NCBI GenBank assembly: GCA_030734395.1
Contig: JAUZTG010000029.1
Coordinates: forward strand, 3,286,001-3,350,000
Length of the DNA stretch: 64,000 bases
Source: Sarocladium kiliense
Lineage: Eukaryota; Ascomycota; Sordariomycetes; Hypocreales; Sarocladiaceae
Reading direction: 5' to 3'
The first letter of the stretch is position 1; each line of letters opens with the position of its first letter. The position numbers were made by a program, and so were the translations under genes. Of the stretch, positions 1 to 11,876 are shown piece by piece. The notes under the pieces were generated by a model. That model did not search any database and was not told where the DNA came from. It saw nothing but the letters and a program-made list of their open reading frames with translations.

Positions 1-1270
1 TCAGAAGCATGCTCGGCGGGAAGTACCCATGACTGCTTGTATACTCACTCAACTCAAGTCGCAAGTCGAGCCAGAGGACCCTTGACCTCCATCCAACCTG
101 TCCCATAAACCATGTGCATAGATTTGCCAGACACTAAGCACGCAAATACAACACCAAGAATCTCACTGTTCACAAATCTATAGATAAGCGCTTCAAGCGA
201 TGGACGGGAAGCCCTCATCCTCCATCACCCTCCAATTTCCCCTCGCCTGCCTGACCCCCGTGTTGTTCGCCTCAGGTGCGGGATGGTGACAACCTCCAAG
301 CTGTCAAATATGTCCTGCAGACAGCCGCCCGTCTCCCGAGACATCCAATCTTCACCGGAAGCGATGCCTGCAGGACTGATAGCCACAGGACAAGACCAAC
401 AATCGAAGGTCCCGTCAGTCTCTTTTCTTCTGCCCGATTGGGTCTTCCTGCAGCTCGCCTATGCGACCCCAAGTGACCCGAAAGTGGCTGACAGGTTCCA
501 AGGCTATTGGATCGGCCGGCTTCAAGACTGGTGTCTGCCCCGAGCGCGTTGCATCAGCATGGCAAATAAAGGCTCGAGCCGATGGATTGATGCTTCCGTA
601 TAGACTTCCCTGGTACGGGCACGCTGCAGCGCCAAGCCTAACCTCAGACAGCCCGAGGGCATGCGTCTGCAGTTTGGACCTTCAAAGGCAGTCAGGAAAC
701 AACAACAGTTCCGTTAACGTAGTTTTCCATTGAATGGGCTTTCATCCCATGGCTGACCTGAAACTTACTCAGGTTGTAGGTCAAGACCTAAAATTGTCCA
801 TCTATGGTTGAGGAGGAGTCGATGACCAGGTACTTGACGGGAGAAACTATCCTCACTCAATCACGAGGTAACGGTAAGAGCATACGGTCGTGGAGAGCAA
901 CTATTTGAGCACTGTAAAAAGTAATGATTTCATATTATGGCCAGCAGCCAAGGTTTGTAGTGGAGGTGAGCTGCACTGTTTACAGCACAGCTCTCAGAAA
1001 TGATAGAAGGCAACTTTCCGTGATGAGCAAGCAGAATTCGTGACCGACGGCTAGAATTTATTCTTCAACTATCAAGAGCCGACAGAGACACAGCAACAGA
1101 AAAAGCATGGTCCCTGCGATGGCTGGCTCTCGGAGACTGCACAAACTGGCTCTAGGAGATGTATATAAGTTGCAAGGCCAGCCAAAACTCGCATGCTCAC
1201 CTCTCAAGACAAGAAGCCTGAATCTATGGTCATCACTGAACAACCCCGCTATCTCCTGACATCTGTCACT
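1..1270. other. Left-edge region without a supported gene
   Basis: No reading frame here has a recognisable domain or a convincing splice structure. The open frames at about 276-733 are short, overlap in several frames and read like chance. The last 110 bases hold the promoter of the receptor gene that follows, including a TATA element. Confidence 0.5.
1162..1168 (+). promoter_or_regulatory. TATA box of the PTH11-like receptor gene
   Basis: TATATAA lies 25 bases upstream of an in-frame ATG at 1193 and about 100 bases upstream of the ATG at 1271. Transcription usually begins some 30 bases or more downstream of a TATA box. The 1193 ATG would then sit at or before the transcript start, which favours 1226 or 1271 as the real start codon. 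Confidence 0.5.
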
Positions 1271-2631
1271 ATGCCATCCTCAATTTCGCCTGATTACCTC
1301 GCTGAGAGCTCAGCCTCCATCATTCGAGGCTCGGTATGGACCTCCACAGCCGTGGCTCTCCTGATGGTCATTCTACGCTGTTATACACGCCTATGGCTGC
1401 GAAAGGTCTTCGGCCTCGACGATGTGCTGATTCTCATTTCAATGGTGAGATTCCTCTTCTAACTCAAACCATCTACATCGCAAACTTACAAATCACTAGG
1501 TCATCCTCCTTGCCTACGCCGCCGTCATCGAAGTCGCCGTCTCAAACGGTCTCGGTCGCCACATCGACTTCGTTCTTCAAAATCCAGAGAAGGCTCTCCT
1601 CGTTGGTCTTCTGGGACAGATATCCCAACCTCTTGTCATCATGAGCTGTGCTATTGGGAAGACATCCTTCGCAATCACCCTGATGCGCGTCGCTGCTCAA
1701 CGATGGATCCATGTCGTCCTGTGGATTGTCATCTGGACGATGAACATTCTTCACATCGTCGTCTCCGTGTTCGTCTTCGCGAGGTGTGAGAATCCTCGGG
1801 CAACGTGGGATCCTTCAGTGGTGTCTGAGTGCTGGAGCCATGAGAAGTACGTAGCCTTTACGCTATTCATCGGCTGTAAGTACTGAGTTGATGTGCTCCA
1901 TCTATCTGAGTCAATGGTGCCTTCTAACAGCCTAGCAGCCTACTCTGCGGCAACGGACTTTGCCCTCGCACTCCTACCTTGGGCGATGCTCTGGCACCTC
2001 AATATGAAGAAACGCGAGAAGAGTGGCGTCGCTGTTGCAATGAGTCTCGGAATCTTGTGAGTATTGTTCCTTTTGTAGTGAGGAAACATATGTGAGTGTC
2101 TTAGAGGCTGACAGTTTCATACACTTAGCGCCGGCATCGTCGCTATCGTAAAGACTGCCCATCTCGCAGGCAGCTCGAATAACCCAGATGTCACCTGGGC
2201 TGTCGCACCCCTTCTCTGGTACTCCCCTCCTCATCAGCTCTACTTTCATATCAATTCACCTCTTGCTAACCTCCAACAGGTGGGCAGGCACCGAAAACGG
2301 CCTTATAATCATCGCCGCCTGCGTCCCAACTCTCCGCCCTCTCCTGCGAAAGCTCATGCCCTTCTCCTCCCTCAAATCCAACAACAGCCATCCCCTCAGA
2401 AACCTCCCTCACAGCCTCAATATTTTCACGCCGAAGTCGAAGCAAGGGCACTGGAGCGCGATTGTCGAGACGGAAACCGGTAGAGCAGACGGATTTGAGA
2501 AACTAAGCGACAGAGCGATCTTGTGCCAGGAGGTTGGTTTCGAGCTTGAGCATAGGGGGGGTGTGGAAGGAGGCAGATTGGGTATCACGAAGAAGACTGA
2601 GGTTGAGGTCAGCTATGGTCAGGCTATCTAG
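1271..2631 (+). CDS. PTH11/SAT4-type seven-TM membrane receptor (rhodopsin-like fungal domain)
   Basis: Integral plasma-membrane protein of the fungal SAT4/PTH11-like family, whose members are thought to sense surfaces or small ligands. The spliced protein is about 369 residues from five exons: 1271-1444, 1500-1875, 1939-2056, 2129-2218 and 2280-2631. The four introns have GTGAGA/GTAAGT/GTGAGT/GTACTC donors and all phases agree. An acceptor at 1935 instead of 1938 would add one residue. Visible family marks are a first TM followed by YTRLWLRKVFGLDDVLI, a Cys-rich extracellular loop, the SAATDFALALLPWAML segment and the late IIIAACVPTLRPLLRK motif. The C-terminal tail (about 90 residues) is polar. 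Upstream in-frame ATGs at 1193 and 1226 exist; 1271 is preferred because of the TATA position. The ligand cannot be read from sequence. It converges on the secreted lactonase gene, with 191 bases between stop codons. Confidence 0.85.
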
Positions 2632-2822
2632 AAGCTATGGCGGATAGTCGTCGTTACAGGAGCCGACGAGAAGGTGTAACTCTTCATATGGCCAGGAGGT
2701 CAAAGGGAAGCTGTAAGAGTATGGTGATATATGTTGATCAGAAGGGAGACTATACAGCAATGATATTCCTATCACTCCCATCTGATACTATATACTCTAC
2801 CCCAAGTACAACCTCAACTCCT

Positions 2823-4047
2823 CTACTCAGCCCAAGTAACAGCACTCAACCCATCCTCACCCAGATAAGTCCCTCTCTGCCCAACACTAATCCTCGCCAA
2901 CAAATCCCCAATCAACCCCGTCTCCGTATCCCTCTCCACAATCGACACCACCGCATCCGTCTGCCCCCCAATAGCAACCAACGTCCCATCCTCACTAATC
3001 GAGAACGTCCTAGGGAAGAACCCCTGCGCATTCGCCAGTCCCAGGAACTCAAGCTCTCCATCCTCACCAATAGCATACTGCGCAATCGAGTCCCGCTCGT
3101 CGCCGAAGGTCTCGTCGTTGCGGTTAGACGCATAGAGGAAGTCGCCCTTGATGTGGATCTCGGCGGCCTTGGTGTCTGCCGGCTTGGTCGCGTTCGCAGG
3201 GAAGGTGGAGATGGTTTGGAAGTGTTCGGCGGAGAGGCAGCCGCTGTCGGGGTAGGTGACGACGAAGCCTGAGACGGTCTCGCTGAGCTCGTTGATCACG
3301 TACATGTAGGTGACACCGTCAACCTCGCGGAAGACGCCATGGCGAGGACCGTCTCCGCCAGTGGCAGCCTCAATGCCGGGGCATTCGGTGAGACGGCCAG
3401 TGTCGCTCTCGATGCTCCAGACGCGGGTGATGTCAGCGCCGAGATCGTTGGCGAAGAGGAAGTCACCAGTCAGGTCGGTGTAGACGGAATGAAGGTGAGG
3501 CTTGTTCTGGCGGTCTGGGTTCGGGCCAGGGGCGTCCATGAAGTATTGGAACGACTGGAGAGGAGTGTCGCCGCTCTCAATGGGAAGAGCCCATGTGGAG
3601 AGAGTGCCGGCCTCGCTGTAGTGATGTCAGTACTGATTATGATGAGTCCACAGGGTGTCCGACTTACTATGCTGCTTGGCCAATGAAGCTGTTCCCATCT
3701 GGACCTCCGTAAACCCCGCTGGCAAGATCACCACCGTTGGTGGTAGTAACACCACTGACGGTGAGCTTGCCATCCTCAGAAAGGCTGTAAGATGCAAATC
3801 GACCAGTCCGCGCTCCGAACCAAGACTCATCCGAAACGTACGCTGTCCTCGACTTGCCATCCCAGGTCACCCAGGCAGGAATGCGCTGACCAGCCTTGTT
3901 GTTCTGGTCCGTGATGGTGAGGTCTCCATCCTGGTAGTTCAGGGCGTAGATGGTACCACTGAAATGGGAAACGACAAGCTGCTGGGCGGCAGCCAAGGGC
4001 ATCAGCAGGGCAGCGCCCATGGCAAGAGTCTTGGAGAGGACAGCCAT
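2823..4047 (-). CDS. Secreted lactonase-family protein, seven-bladed beta-propeller
   Basis: Predicted extracellular beta-propeller of the lactonase family (6-phosphogluconolactonase-like, also containing fungal carboxy-cis,cis-muconate cyclases). Two exons (4047-3668 and 3615-2823) flank a 52-base intron with a GTAAGT donor and ACAG acceptor, giving 390 residues, the usual family length. The N-terminus MAVLSKTLAMGAALLMPLAAAQ is a clear signal peptide. Supporting motifs are HLHSVYTDLTGDFLFANDLG, where the His-rich blade sits directly after the intron junction, then GDGPRHGVF, YVINELSETVSGF and FPRTFSISEDG, the repeated blade signatures of this family. Some fungal relatives open the muconolactone ring of the 3-oxoadipate pathway, but those enzymes are cytosolic. 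With a signal peptide the substrate is open: it could be a lactone outside the cell. The assignment to the family is secure; the reaction is not. Confidence 0.88.
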
Positions 4048-4902
4048 CTTTGTGGAGATTCAGCCCGGATTTGCGTGCGACAGTTGGAAGATTATCGTGT
4101 AAGCCGATAGGACACACCAGAGCCTCTGCCGGAGGAAAAGCCACCCGCTTGGCAAGGGCGCCATGGCTGTCTTTTAAGGATTTCCTTCAGCGTCGTCTAT
4201 ATGAGCCGCCAATCTACCCGCGGAGGGTCTGTTACTGCTTAGCTGACTCGGATCTTCCTTCAATATGAAACCCCTCTGCCCAACTTCCGAACCAGAAACT
4301 TCCCGATTGGGGAGCACGGAGCCAATCCCCACGGGGGGCTAAGCCTGTGCAGAACATTGGCCACCGGGCGTCATGGACAGTGGAGATTCAGGGGGGATAA
4401 AGGGACATGATCGTCAGCCTGGAGCCAAGCAAGTCGCCTGGGAGAATTAGGCGCGTGGATCTCTTCCTACCGGGTGTTATGCTCGATGTGCCCTCTATAG
4501 TGCGGCAGATAGCCACGGTGAGAAGAGCCCTGGTCCAGTCACGAGATCGGATGCTTTCCGTCTCCAAGACCGTTTGCGCACCAGTAGTATCCGCTCGCAT
4601 GCACATAAGACTGCATTCTTCTCTCTGGTAGGCATTATAACCTGCTGGAACCAGGGAGTCAGCTTTAGCCAGACGAGAAGGAAGGCCTCGCATTACGCTA
4701 TTCTTTGCTTGACCACCTTCGCAAGCACCGGCTAAATAGAATAGTGCGGCAGATCCCGCAGCCTTCAAAGGTTAATGCCGACTTTCTCAACTATAGTCGC
4801 TATAGCAGTGCATATACCTCTGCGCAGTTAAGCATGTCAGCCCTTGATGCACTCCAATCCCCCGCACGGTACCTGTTGATCATGGTATGATCCGATTTCT
4901 TG
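4048..4902. other. Intergenic: lactonase promoter and 3' flank of the bestrophin-like gene
   Basis: This stretch separates two minus-strand genes. It must contain the lactonase promoter. The small open frames in it (for example 4388-4768) have no domain and no consistent splice partners. I see no repeat or RNA gene. Confidence 0.5.
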
Positions 4903-6712
4903 TTACACCGTCTGTGGCCGGTCCTCGGATTCCCCAGTCTCTTCGGATAACTTCCCCGAGGACGAGTACATCGCCCGCCGAGACGCTGAGCCATGGGACC
5001 ATGAGCAGGGGCCAGGATGCTCCTCGGCTGGGCAGAAGTAGGATTGTTTGCGAACGATGACATTGTCGTCCGATTCGTAGAATTCATTCAGCATTGTATC
5101 AATCTCCATCGCGATACCCAAGGTCCAGGCGAAAGTGTTCAGGCCTCGTCCATATGGATCCCACATGCCTTGCAACTCCTCGGCGAGTGTGAGTATTACG
5201 GCACCCACAATGGAGCAGCACAGCATCTCCATGATGACATGTGTCTGTGAGATCATCGGCGGTTTGTCCCCGGGCACCACTGCCTGATCCCGGAACGTGT
5301 CCCCGAGCTGCAGAGGAAGAGCCAATGCAATTATCAGGCAGGCAAGCTTGATGATCCAAAGCAAAGCAACCGGTTGCGCATCGATGCGAGCAGATATATG
5401 GCTCTGACGCCCAGACAGCCCCATGAGGTCCGCATTTTCGCCTAGACTTGTAAGCCAAGAGTCACCACCCAAGCCACGATGGACATACGAACAATTGGGG
5501 TTCTCCGCTCATGCATGTTACCCCAGTCCACAATGTTCTCGAAGTGGTTTCGCAGGTTGTACATGATATGCTCTGGAGCTTGCGACGGGATACGCGTTCT
5601 CATGTGGTGGCGCTGATACTCTATCTCGAGGTGAAGGGAGAACACCTCGAAGAAGCAGTCTACCTTTGCGACGTCCCCGTGACGGCTGTGATCACTGAAG
5701 CCGCACTGACGCTCTTGTGGTCGCTGGTTGAATGACTCCAGACCATCTTTGTCTCTCATGTGATGCAGCGCGGCGGCAGTGGACTGGCAGTATCGCGTGA
5801 TATCCGGTTCACACGTATTGCCCTTGAACTTCTGCACAAGAGCCACTGGGTATGCTGTTAAGAGGGCCAGGCACTCACTGCATTGGTCAGAACGTTTACA
5901 TGAAGCAAAGGGACAGGCTGGACGCACTAGATCAGAGGCTGCAGCTCGCTCACCGAGCGACGATTGTCCCGAAGCGTCTTGAGGAAAGAGTATGCCGTTG
6001 TTATAGCAGAATGTTGCACTGCCACCATGCTATCGCGTGCGTTTCGAAAGCTTCAGGCCATCAGTGCAAGGGACAACGGCGAGTCCACGGATCCTTTAAC
6101 TTACTTGTGGTAGCCTTGTGAATAGAGCAGGCCCCCAAACAAAGTCACAACGAGCTCTGCGTAGCCCAAGGCTTCCCTTACAGATTGCACAATACCAGTT
6201 CCCGAACTGGACTGGCGAGACTGTGAGGATCCGTAGTGCCAGAAGCTACCCACAACCTTGAACAAACAGCTCCAGAGTGTCAACAATGGGATGCAAACGA
6301 GAAAAGTGCGCAGCGAATTGTATCCCCGGATATCATACCCAATACTGTCACATGCCATCGGGTTTCTGATCTTACGCTCTAGTTTGGATCCGAGCCATGA
6401 GCGAGTGCTCGAAGCAACAGAAGCACCCCATGAGCTGCAACTGACTTCTGAATCAAGGGGAGATCGATCAAAGAGCGTGAACGGGTATGCGTCGGCCATG
6501 GAAGGGAGGTTGAGTCGTCCATTTGTCAGGGAAGGCAACTCCATTGATTCTTGAAGAGAGGGGATGGTAGCCGTTTTAAGGGGCGAAACGGGCTCAGAAA
6601 TTGATCGATGGCTCGCTGCGCCGTCCCAGGCCATGTTGAAGTAGCGGGCATACGTGGTAGATACACGGCGTGGGGGGGTTGAAGCCCCTCTGTCCCGTCC
6701 AGCTCCAAGCAT
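4903..6712 (-). CDS. Bestrophin-like four-TM membrane protein (UPF0187-like), divergent
   Basis: Probable multi-pass membrane protein resembling bestrophin-like anion channels. My model has four exons: 6712-6105, 6029-5954, 5873-5489 and 5441-4903, about 535 residues. Introns 1 (75 bp, GTAAGT) and 3 (47 bp, GTATGT...CTAG) are clean. Intron 2 (5874-5953, GTGAGC donor) needs a GAG acceptor to keep frame, so that junction is doubtful, and exon 3 may hide another intron. The topology fits the family: TM near residue 140 (YNSLRTFLVCIPLLTLW), a second TM ending LLYSQGYHN, then AYSFLKTLRDNRR (cf. the Rxx.AY.RFWEGR signature), LALLTAYPVAL (cf. AFPVALKH), two late TMs, and LAEELQGMWDPYGRGLN, matching the ...EELxxPFGxDxNDL signature. 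The N-terminal 120 residues are Ser-rich and disordered. Transport activity is not established; resemblance is moderate. Confidence 0.55.
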
Positions 6713-7042
6713 GGCGGGATCTGTGAGACAGTCTGGTTGCTAGTGGTAGGTTTCTCTACTGGTGGACCAAAAAGAATGGGTATGGTTTAGCCTCAGAAGG
6801 CGAGATGAGAGAGCCGTCGATTCACGAAGAAGACGAGGTGACCGAGTTAAAAAAGGAAGTTGACATCGAAACCTGGCAGGAGATCGGTTAGTCACTTCAT
6901 ACCGAGTAGAGAAGGGGCTCTCAGTTGATGTCCTGCATGCACCTGCTCCGTCAACACTTCGCACTTGAAGCAGGAACGGCGAATGATCTGAAGATGGAAG
7001 TTTCGCCATTAGCCCCTGTCATTTACAGCTAATCAAGCCAAA
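6713..7042. other. Intergenic, promoter of the bestrophin-like gene
   Basis: Short gap between two minus-strand genes. One 89-residue frame (6740-7009, minus) crosses it without any recognisable domain. I treat the segment as promoter and 5' leader of the bestrophin-like gene plus the 3' end of the oxidoreductase. Confidence 0.45.
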
Positions 7043-8182
7043 TCACAGGCTGACGTTCTTCCCATCCTTTGCGCTCTCAACGATGGCCTCAATGATCCTC
7101 AACACATCCCTAGCCTCGCTTGCCTTGACCGGCACATCCTCCTCCTTTCCGCTTTCTAGCGCTTTGCCAAATGCCGAGTAGAAAGTGCTGTACGTCTCAG
7201 GCTCCAAGTCCGGCACCTTGGCCTCCTGGATCTTGTCTCCCTCGCTAACGGTGGTTAGCCTCATGCTCTCGGGCTTGTCCTTTCCGAAGCCCGCCTCGGA
7301 AGGCTTCATGCCCGCCTTGAGCTGGTCCTCCTGGGGATCCAATCCGAGCTTCGTGAAGCTTCCCTTGGCGCCACGAACCCAGAAACGCGGCTGGGAAATC
7401 TCTGCACTGAGCACGCTGATGCGGATGTTGGCGAGCATGCCGTTGGGGTAGCTGAGCTCGGCAGCAACACCGTCAGGGTTGAAGAGGTCGCACAGCTTGC
7501 CTTGACGCTGGTTCAGAAGACGTCCGTGGACGGATTCTGGCAGGCCGAAAAGCGTGTAGACCTGGTCGATGAGATGAGTTCCAAGGTCGAAGAGTGCACT
7601 GCCTCCGGAAGAGATCCCCAGGTCAGCCTTCCAGTTGGTTGAGACGCCAGCACGATACCGATCGAAGTGGGTGTTGAACTCGACGATTCTGCCAAGCGTA
7701 TCCTGGTTGATGAGGTGCTTGACGGTCAGGAAGTCTGAATCCCAACGGCGATTCTGGTAGACGCAGATGAGACGCTGCTTCTCCTTGGCCAAAGCAATCA
7801 ACTTGTCCGCCTCTGCTGAAGTTGGCACGAAGGGCTTCTCAGTGAGAACATGCTTTCCAGCCTCGAGCGCGGCCTTGGTGAGCTCAAAGTGCATGTCCGG
7901 AGGAGTGGTGATGACGATCACATGAACGTCAGGGTCGGCAAGAAGCGCCTTTGTGTCTGTGTAGTGCTTCACATCAGGGTGATCCTTGGGTGCCGAGTTG
8001 CCATCCTTAGGAGTCCGCTGCAGGATGGCATGAAGCCTGAGCTGAGGAGTTGAGGTAATGAAGGGGATATGGAAGACCTTGGCTGACATGCTGTATCTTT
8101 GTCAGGGCCTGCTCTCTTGATGTTTTGCGCTGCTCACTTACCCATAGCCGACCACGCCCACGTTGAAGACTTTGCTTGCCAT
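7043..8182 (-). CDS. Gfo/Idh/MocA-family NAD(P)-dependent oxidoreductase
   Basis: Soluble Rossmann-fold dehydrogenase acting on a sugar, polyol or related compound. A tiny first exon (8182-8142) joins a large one (8090-7043) across a 51-base intron (GTAAGT donor, ACAG acceptor), giving 362 residues. The splice rebuilds the dinucleotide-binding loop, GVVGYGMSAKVFHIPF, which neither exon encodes alone. Further family marks: ITTPPDMHFELTKAALEAGK, the catalytic-lysine motif TEKPFV, YQNRRWDSDF and FDLGTHLIDQVYTLFG, followed by the alpha/beta C-terminal domain. Close to the cytosolic oxidoreductases of this family found across fungi, for which substrates are mostly unassigned. Length and motifs are complete; nothing suggests a pseudogene. 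The exact substrate cannot be deduced. Confidence 0.92.
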
Positions 8183-8829
8183 GATTCCTGTGCTGTAGAA
8201 GGTTGGCGACTTGTTCAGTGACGATGATGTGGTTTACACGGTGAGCTTGGCTGAAGTGACGATGTCGGAGGAGATATTTAAAGACGAAGCTTCGTGTCCA
8301 TCCCCCACTAAAAGACTCGGTGTGGACGGGACGGTGGAGGCCGGCGAAGGTTAATAGACCGGCAGAAGCCCCGACGATGCGGGGCGTGTCGGTGCCGCTG
8401 ACGAAGCCATGATGATCTTTTTGGAGTTGAGCTTCAGCCTGTATTCACATAAAGGATGTCAATGACAGGCCAATTGTTGCAATTAATCGTGATCTTCTCA
8501 ATTGGCAGAACAGCAACAGTCATTGTCTGAATCCGTGTCACAGCCTGCCCAGGACCAGCAACCGTCGTCTCTCAGCGGCGATTCTCTCGGATCTACTGCC
8601 TAGCGTCACAAAGCCTCAGCAGCATCTCCAGAGAAACCAAAGCAGTGGAGCCCTTCCCCGAACTGAGTCACAGCCAGCTGAATAATGATAAAATCATCTA
8701 ATCTCTCAGGCCAGATCGTCAAACAAAGGTTCTCCTGAAAGCTTCAATTATGTGTTATGTATGTACAAATTTGAAATTAGAAGTAACGTTATGCATGCAG
8801 CCTACGCAAATGGGCTACGTAATGATCAT
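8183..8829. other. Intergenic, oxidoreductase promoter and D-lactate dehydrogenase 3' flank
   Basis: No gene seen. The stretch lies upstream of one minus-strand gene and downstream of the next, so it should carry one promoter and one terminator region. Confidence 0.5.
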
Positions 8830-10926
8830 CTACCACTCCTCGACTTCGCCCTTGGCTGGCTTTTGCATGCGCACGATCTTGTCGCAGTTGAGGATGTTGA
8901 GAGGGTCGAATGCTCGCTTGATCTGTAATCTCAGTGTCAGCCATGTCCAACTGTCTTCCTCTCTTGAGACAAAGAAAGGGGGCGGAATCCCTTACCTGGC
9001 GCATTGCATCCACGGTTGTCTCACCAAGCTCATGGGGGAGGTAGTCCCTCTTGACGAGACCGACACCATGTTCACCCTGAGATAATAAGTATTAGCCAAG
9101 CCCTGGAACACGGAGCATCGTGAATTGGAATCCTTACCGTCACGGTTCCTTCCATCTCAACAGCCCGCTTGACCATTCTATGAACGACCGCCTCAGCCTT
9201 CTTCCTCTGGGCATCGTTGTAAAGCAGAATCGCTACAACACGTTAGCAATTCCATATCTTCAAACTCGTTGGGACATCACATCCAGGGGGGGAACTCACA
9301 GTGGAAGTTTCCATCGCCAACGTGTCCCACAATCGATCCAAACAGCCCACTCTTCCTCAAGTCCTCCTTCGTCTCCTCAATCAACTGCGGCAACCGACTC
9401 ATCGGTACCGCCACATCACCCGTCCAAACCCTATCACCATCCTTCTTCACCGCCATCGTACTCCAAAGCGCCTCCTTCCTCGCGCTCCAGAGCTCAGCCC
9501 TCTCTTCCTCGTTCTTCGCGAACTCGAAAGTCTTGCTACCAGCTTGTCTTGCGAGGGCTTGGACTTGAGAGATTTGCTCCTTGACGCCGCTGGGGGTGCC
9601 TGTGAACTTGAAGAAAAGTGTGGGGGCTTCGGTCCAGGATCGAGAGGTCATGCCAGCTTCATTGATGCATTTCATCTGGTTGTCATCGAGAATCTCAATG
9701 GCAGCAATGGGAACCCCCTTGCCGACGACCTGGCTGACGCAAGTCGCAGCGTGGCGGATGGTGGGGAATGTGCAGACGGCAACGCTGGTGGATTCGGGGA
9801 GGACGGTGAGCTTCAGAGTAGCTTCAGTGACAAGACCGAGGGTGCCTTCTGAGCCGATGAAGAGTTTGGTAAGATCGTAGCCAGCAGAGCTCTTGCGTGG
9901 GCGCTGCCTGGTCTTGATGACCGTGCCATCAGCCATGACAACCGTCAAGCTGAGAACCCATTCACGCATCGTACCGTAGCGGTAGGCATTGGTACCACTG
10001 CAGCCCGTGCCAATCATGCCACCAATCATAGCTCCCGGGCCTGGGTCGGGCGGGAAGAACAAGCCGTCGTGGGCCAACTGCTCATTGAGAAGCTCCCAGC
10101 CAACTGCCGGCTGGACGACGACATCGAGATCGTCCTTGTGCAGCGCAATAACCTTGTCCATCCTCTTGAAGTCGATCGAAACGCCCTGCCTCGTCGGTGT
10201 GAAGTGTCCTTCCAAGCTCGTACCACCACTGTAGCCCACGACCGGTATCCTCCTCTTGTGGCACACCTTCATAATCTCGGCAACCTCCTCGGTGGAGGAA
10301 GGGAAGACAACACAGAAAGGTCGCTCGTTGGGCTCGGCCCGATGGGAAGACCACTCGGAATGGGCATGGTGCTCGACATCGTCCTCGCCAGTGCTGACAT
10401 TCTCCTTGCCGACGATCTTGACGAAATCCGTCCATGCAGCCTGCATATTCTCCAGCTTAGTGTTGTGTTTCGGCGGGACAGTCTTGGAGAGGGGGAGGGT
10501 CGATGATGGCTCGGGTTCGCGCTGGTAGTAGGTGCCCATCCAGTAGGCGGTACCGATACCGAAGAGAAAGACTGAGCAAGACGACGTCAGCATCACTCTG
10601 AGAAATCATGGCATTTAGATCTGCGACTTACCAAAGGTGAACGACCAGTTCCTCATAGGATCGGTCGCCGTGCGCCACTTCTCATATTCAACTCGCTGCT
10701 CCCTCTCGCGCCTCAATCGAGCGCCAATACTCCCCATGACCTGGCCCTGGAACGACCTTCCCGCCTTTGCCTCCGGAGCTGCAGCTTCCCGCTTCGCAGG
10801 TGTCTTGGACGAGCCATCGTCGGAAGAATAGCATCGTGTGGTGCTGGGAGCAACTGCTGCAACAAGACGAGCAGCTTGCCAGCTCTGGATCGCGGCCTTG
10901 CCGGTGCGCAGACGCGCGGGAACCAT
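8830..10926 (-). CDS. DLD1: D-lactate dehydrogenase (cytochrome c), mitochondrial, FAD-dependent
   Basis: Oxidises D-lactate to pyruvate and passes electrons to cytochrome c at the inner mitochondrial membrane. Five exons: 10926-10632, 10571-9300, 9232-9138, 9076-8996 and 8922-8830; all phases agree, giving about 611 residues (yeast Dld1 has 587). The N-terminus (MVPARLRTGKAAIQSWQAAR) is a basic mitochondrial presequence, and FLFGIGTAYWMG spans the first intron as the membrane anchor. The FAD-binding PCMH domain shows FPSSTEEVAEIMK, VGYSGGTSLEGH, PDPGPGAMIGGMIGTGCSG and YGTMREWV. The C-terminal FAD-oxidase domain shows GHVGDGNFH (split by intron 2) and GTVTGEHGVG (split exactly by intron 3), ending in KRAFDPLNILNCDKI. 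The start is the first ATG; an upstream in-frame TTG is not used. It is divergent from the crotonase gene. Confidence 0.95.
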
Positions 10927-11876
10927 CTTGAGCAAAGAAGCTTCTCGCTTTCAATGTAGCTTTGAGGAGGTCTCCCGAATTGGAAGCTACTGCGCTCGGT
11001 TGACGCCAGCGATGGGAACAATTGAAGTCGAGCTGTTGGAGTTTTGGAAGTCGCTTCACTTCGGTAGAACTTCGAGATAGCCGCGAATTTGGGGTGGGGC
11101 CGGTCCGTTCACCTTAGGCGGAGGTGAACCTCACCTTACAGTGGTTGCAGGGGTGGCTACACCAATATCCGGCGGGTAAGGGTTCTGCTGCGCACACCAC
11201 ACCACTTTTGTCTCGTTGACACGGCTAACACCACAGCAGAGGCGATGGATCTTGGCCGTTGCGCTTTATACCCAATAGCCCGGAACTCAGCAGAGCATCC
11301 GCCGGCCCGACCTGAAGGCACAGTGCTGACTTCCTCGGCCATCATGAAAGCATCGTATGAGGGGATATCGTGCAGTATAGGGTAGTCTGGACACCGTGAG
11401 AGAATTGAGAAGGATATAAAGACGAGTGATGTCTAATGTCAAACCCCCGATATCCACCAGAAACCTTTCCAAGAGCATAAAGAAGTGCGAAGTCCACCCG
11501 TAGGGTATTCTACTTACCATGTTTCAGTTATAAGCTGCCATTCGACTGATTGCCGGACCACCTAGTAGCCACTTACCCCGGCTCCAGGAGTCGACGGACC
11601 TCGGCTTTGGCTCACCTCCAGCCTAGGCACACCACCACTGTAGAGCTAGGAACCCGGGGTTGCCCCGCCTGACGCATGGTTGAGGGTCCAGCGTGGGTGC
11701 ACTTACACGTCTCGCAGCTTCAACCTCCTCTCGCTTCATCCCTACAGACATTTGCTCACATTGCTTTGTCTCATATTACTTTATCCTCATCTTCTTTTCC
11801 TGCACCTTGTTATCAGCATACCTTATGAGAACTGTCCTTTGCAAAATCAACTATCAGCATCGACATTACCGTCACC
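10927..11876. promoter_or_regulatory. Shared upstream region of DLD1 and the crotonase gene
   Basis: A 950-base gap lies between two divergent starts. It contains no supported gene. Whether it acts as one bidirectional promoter or two separate ones cannot be read directly. A pyrimidine-rich leader (about 11720-11870) precedes the crotonase ATG. Confidence 0.5.
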
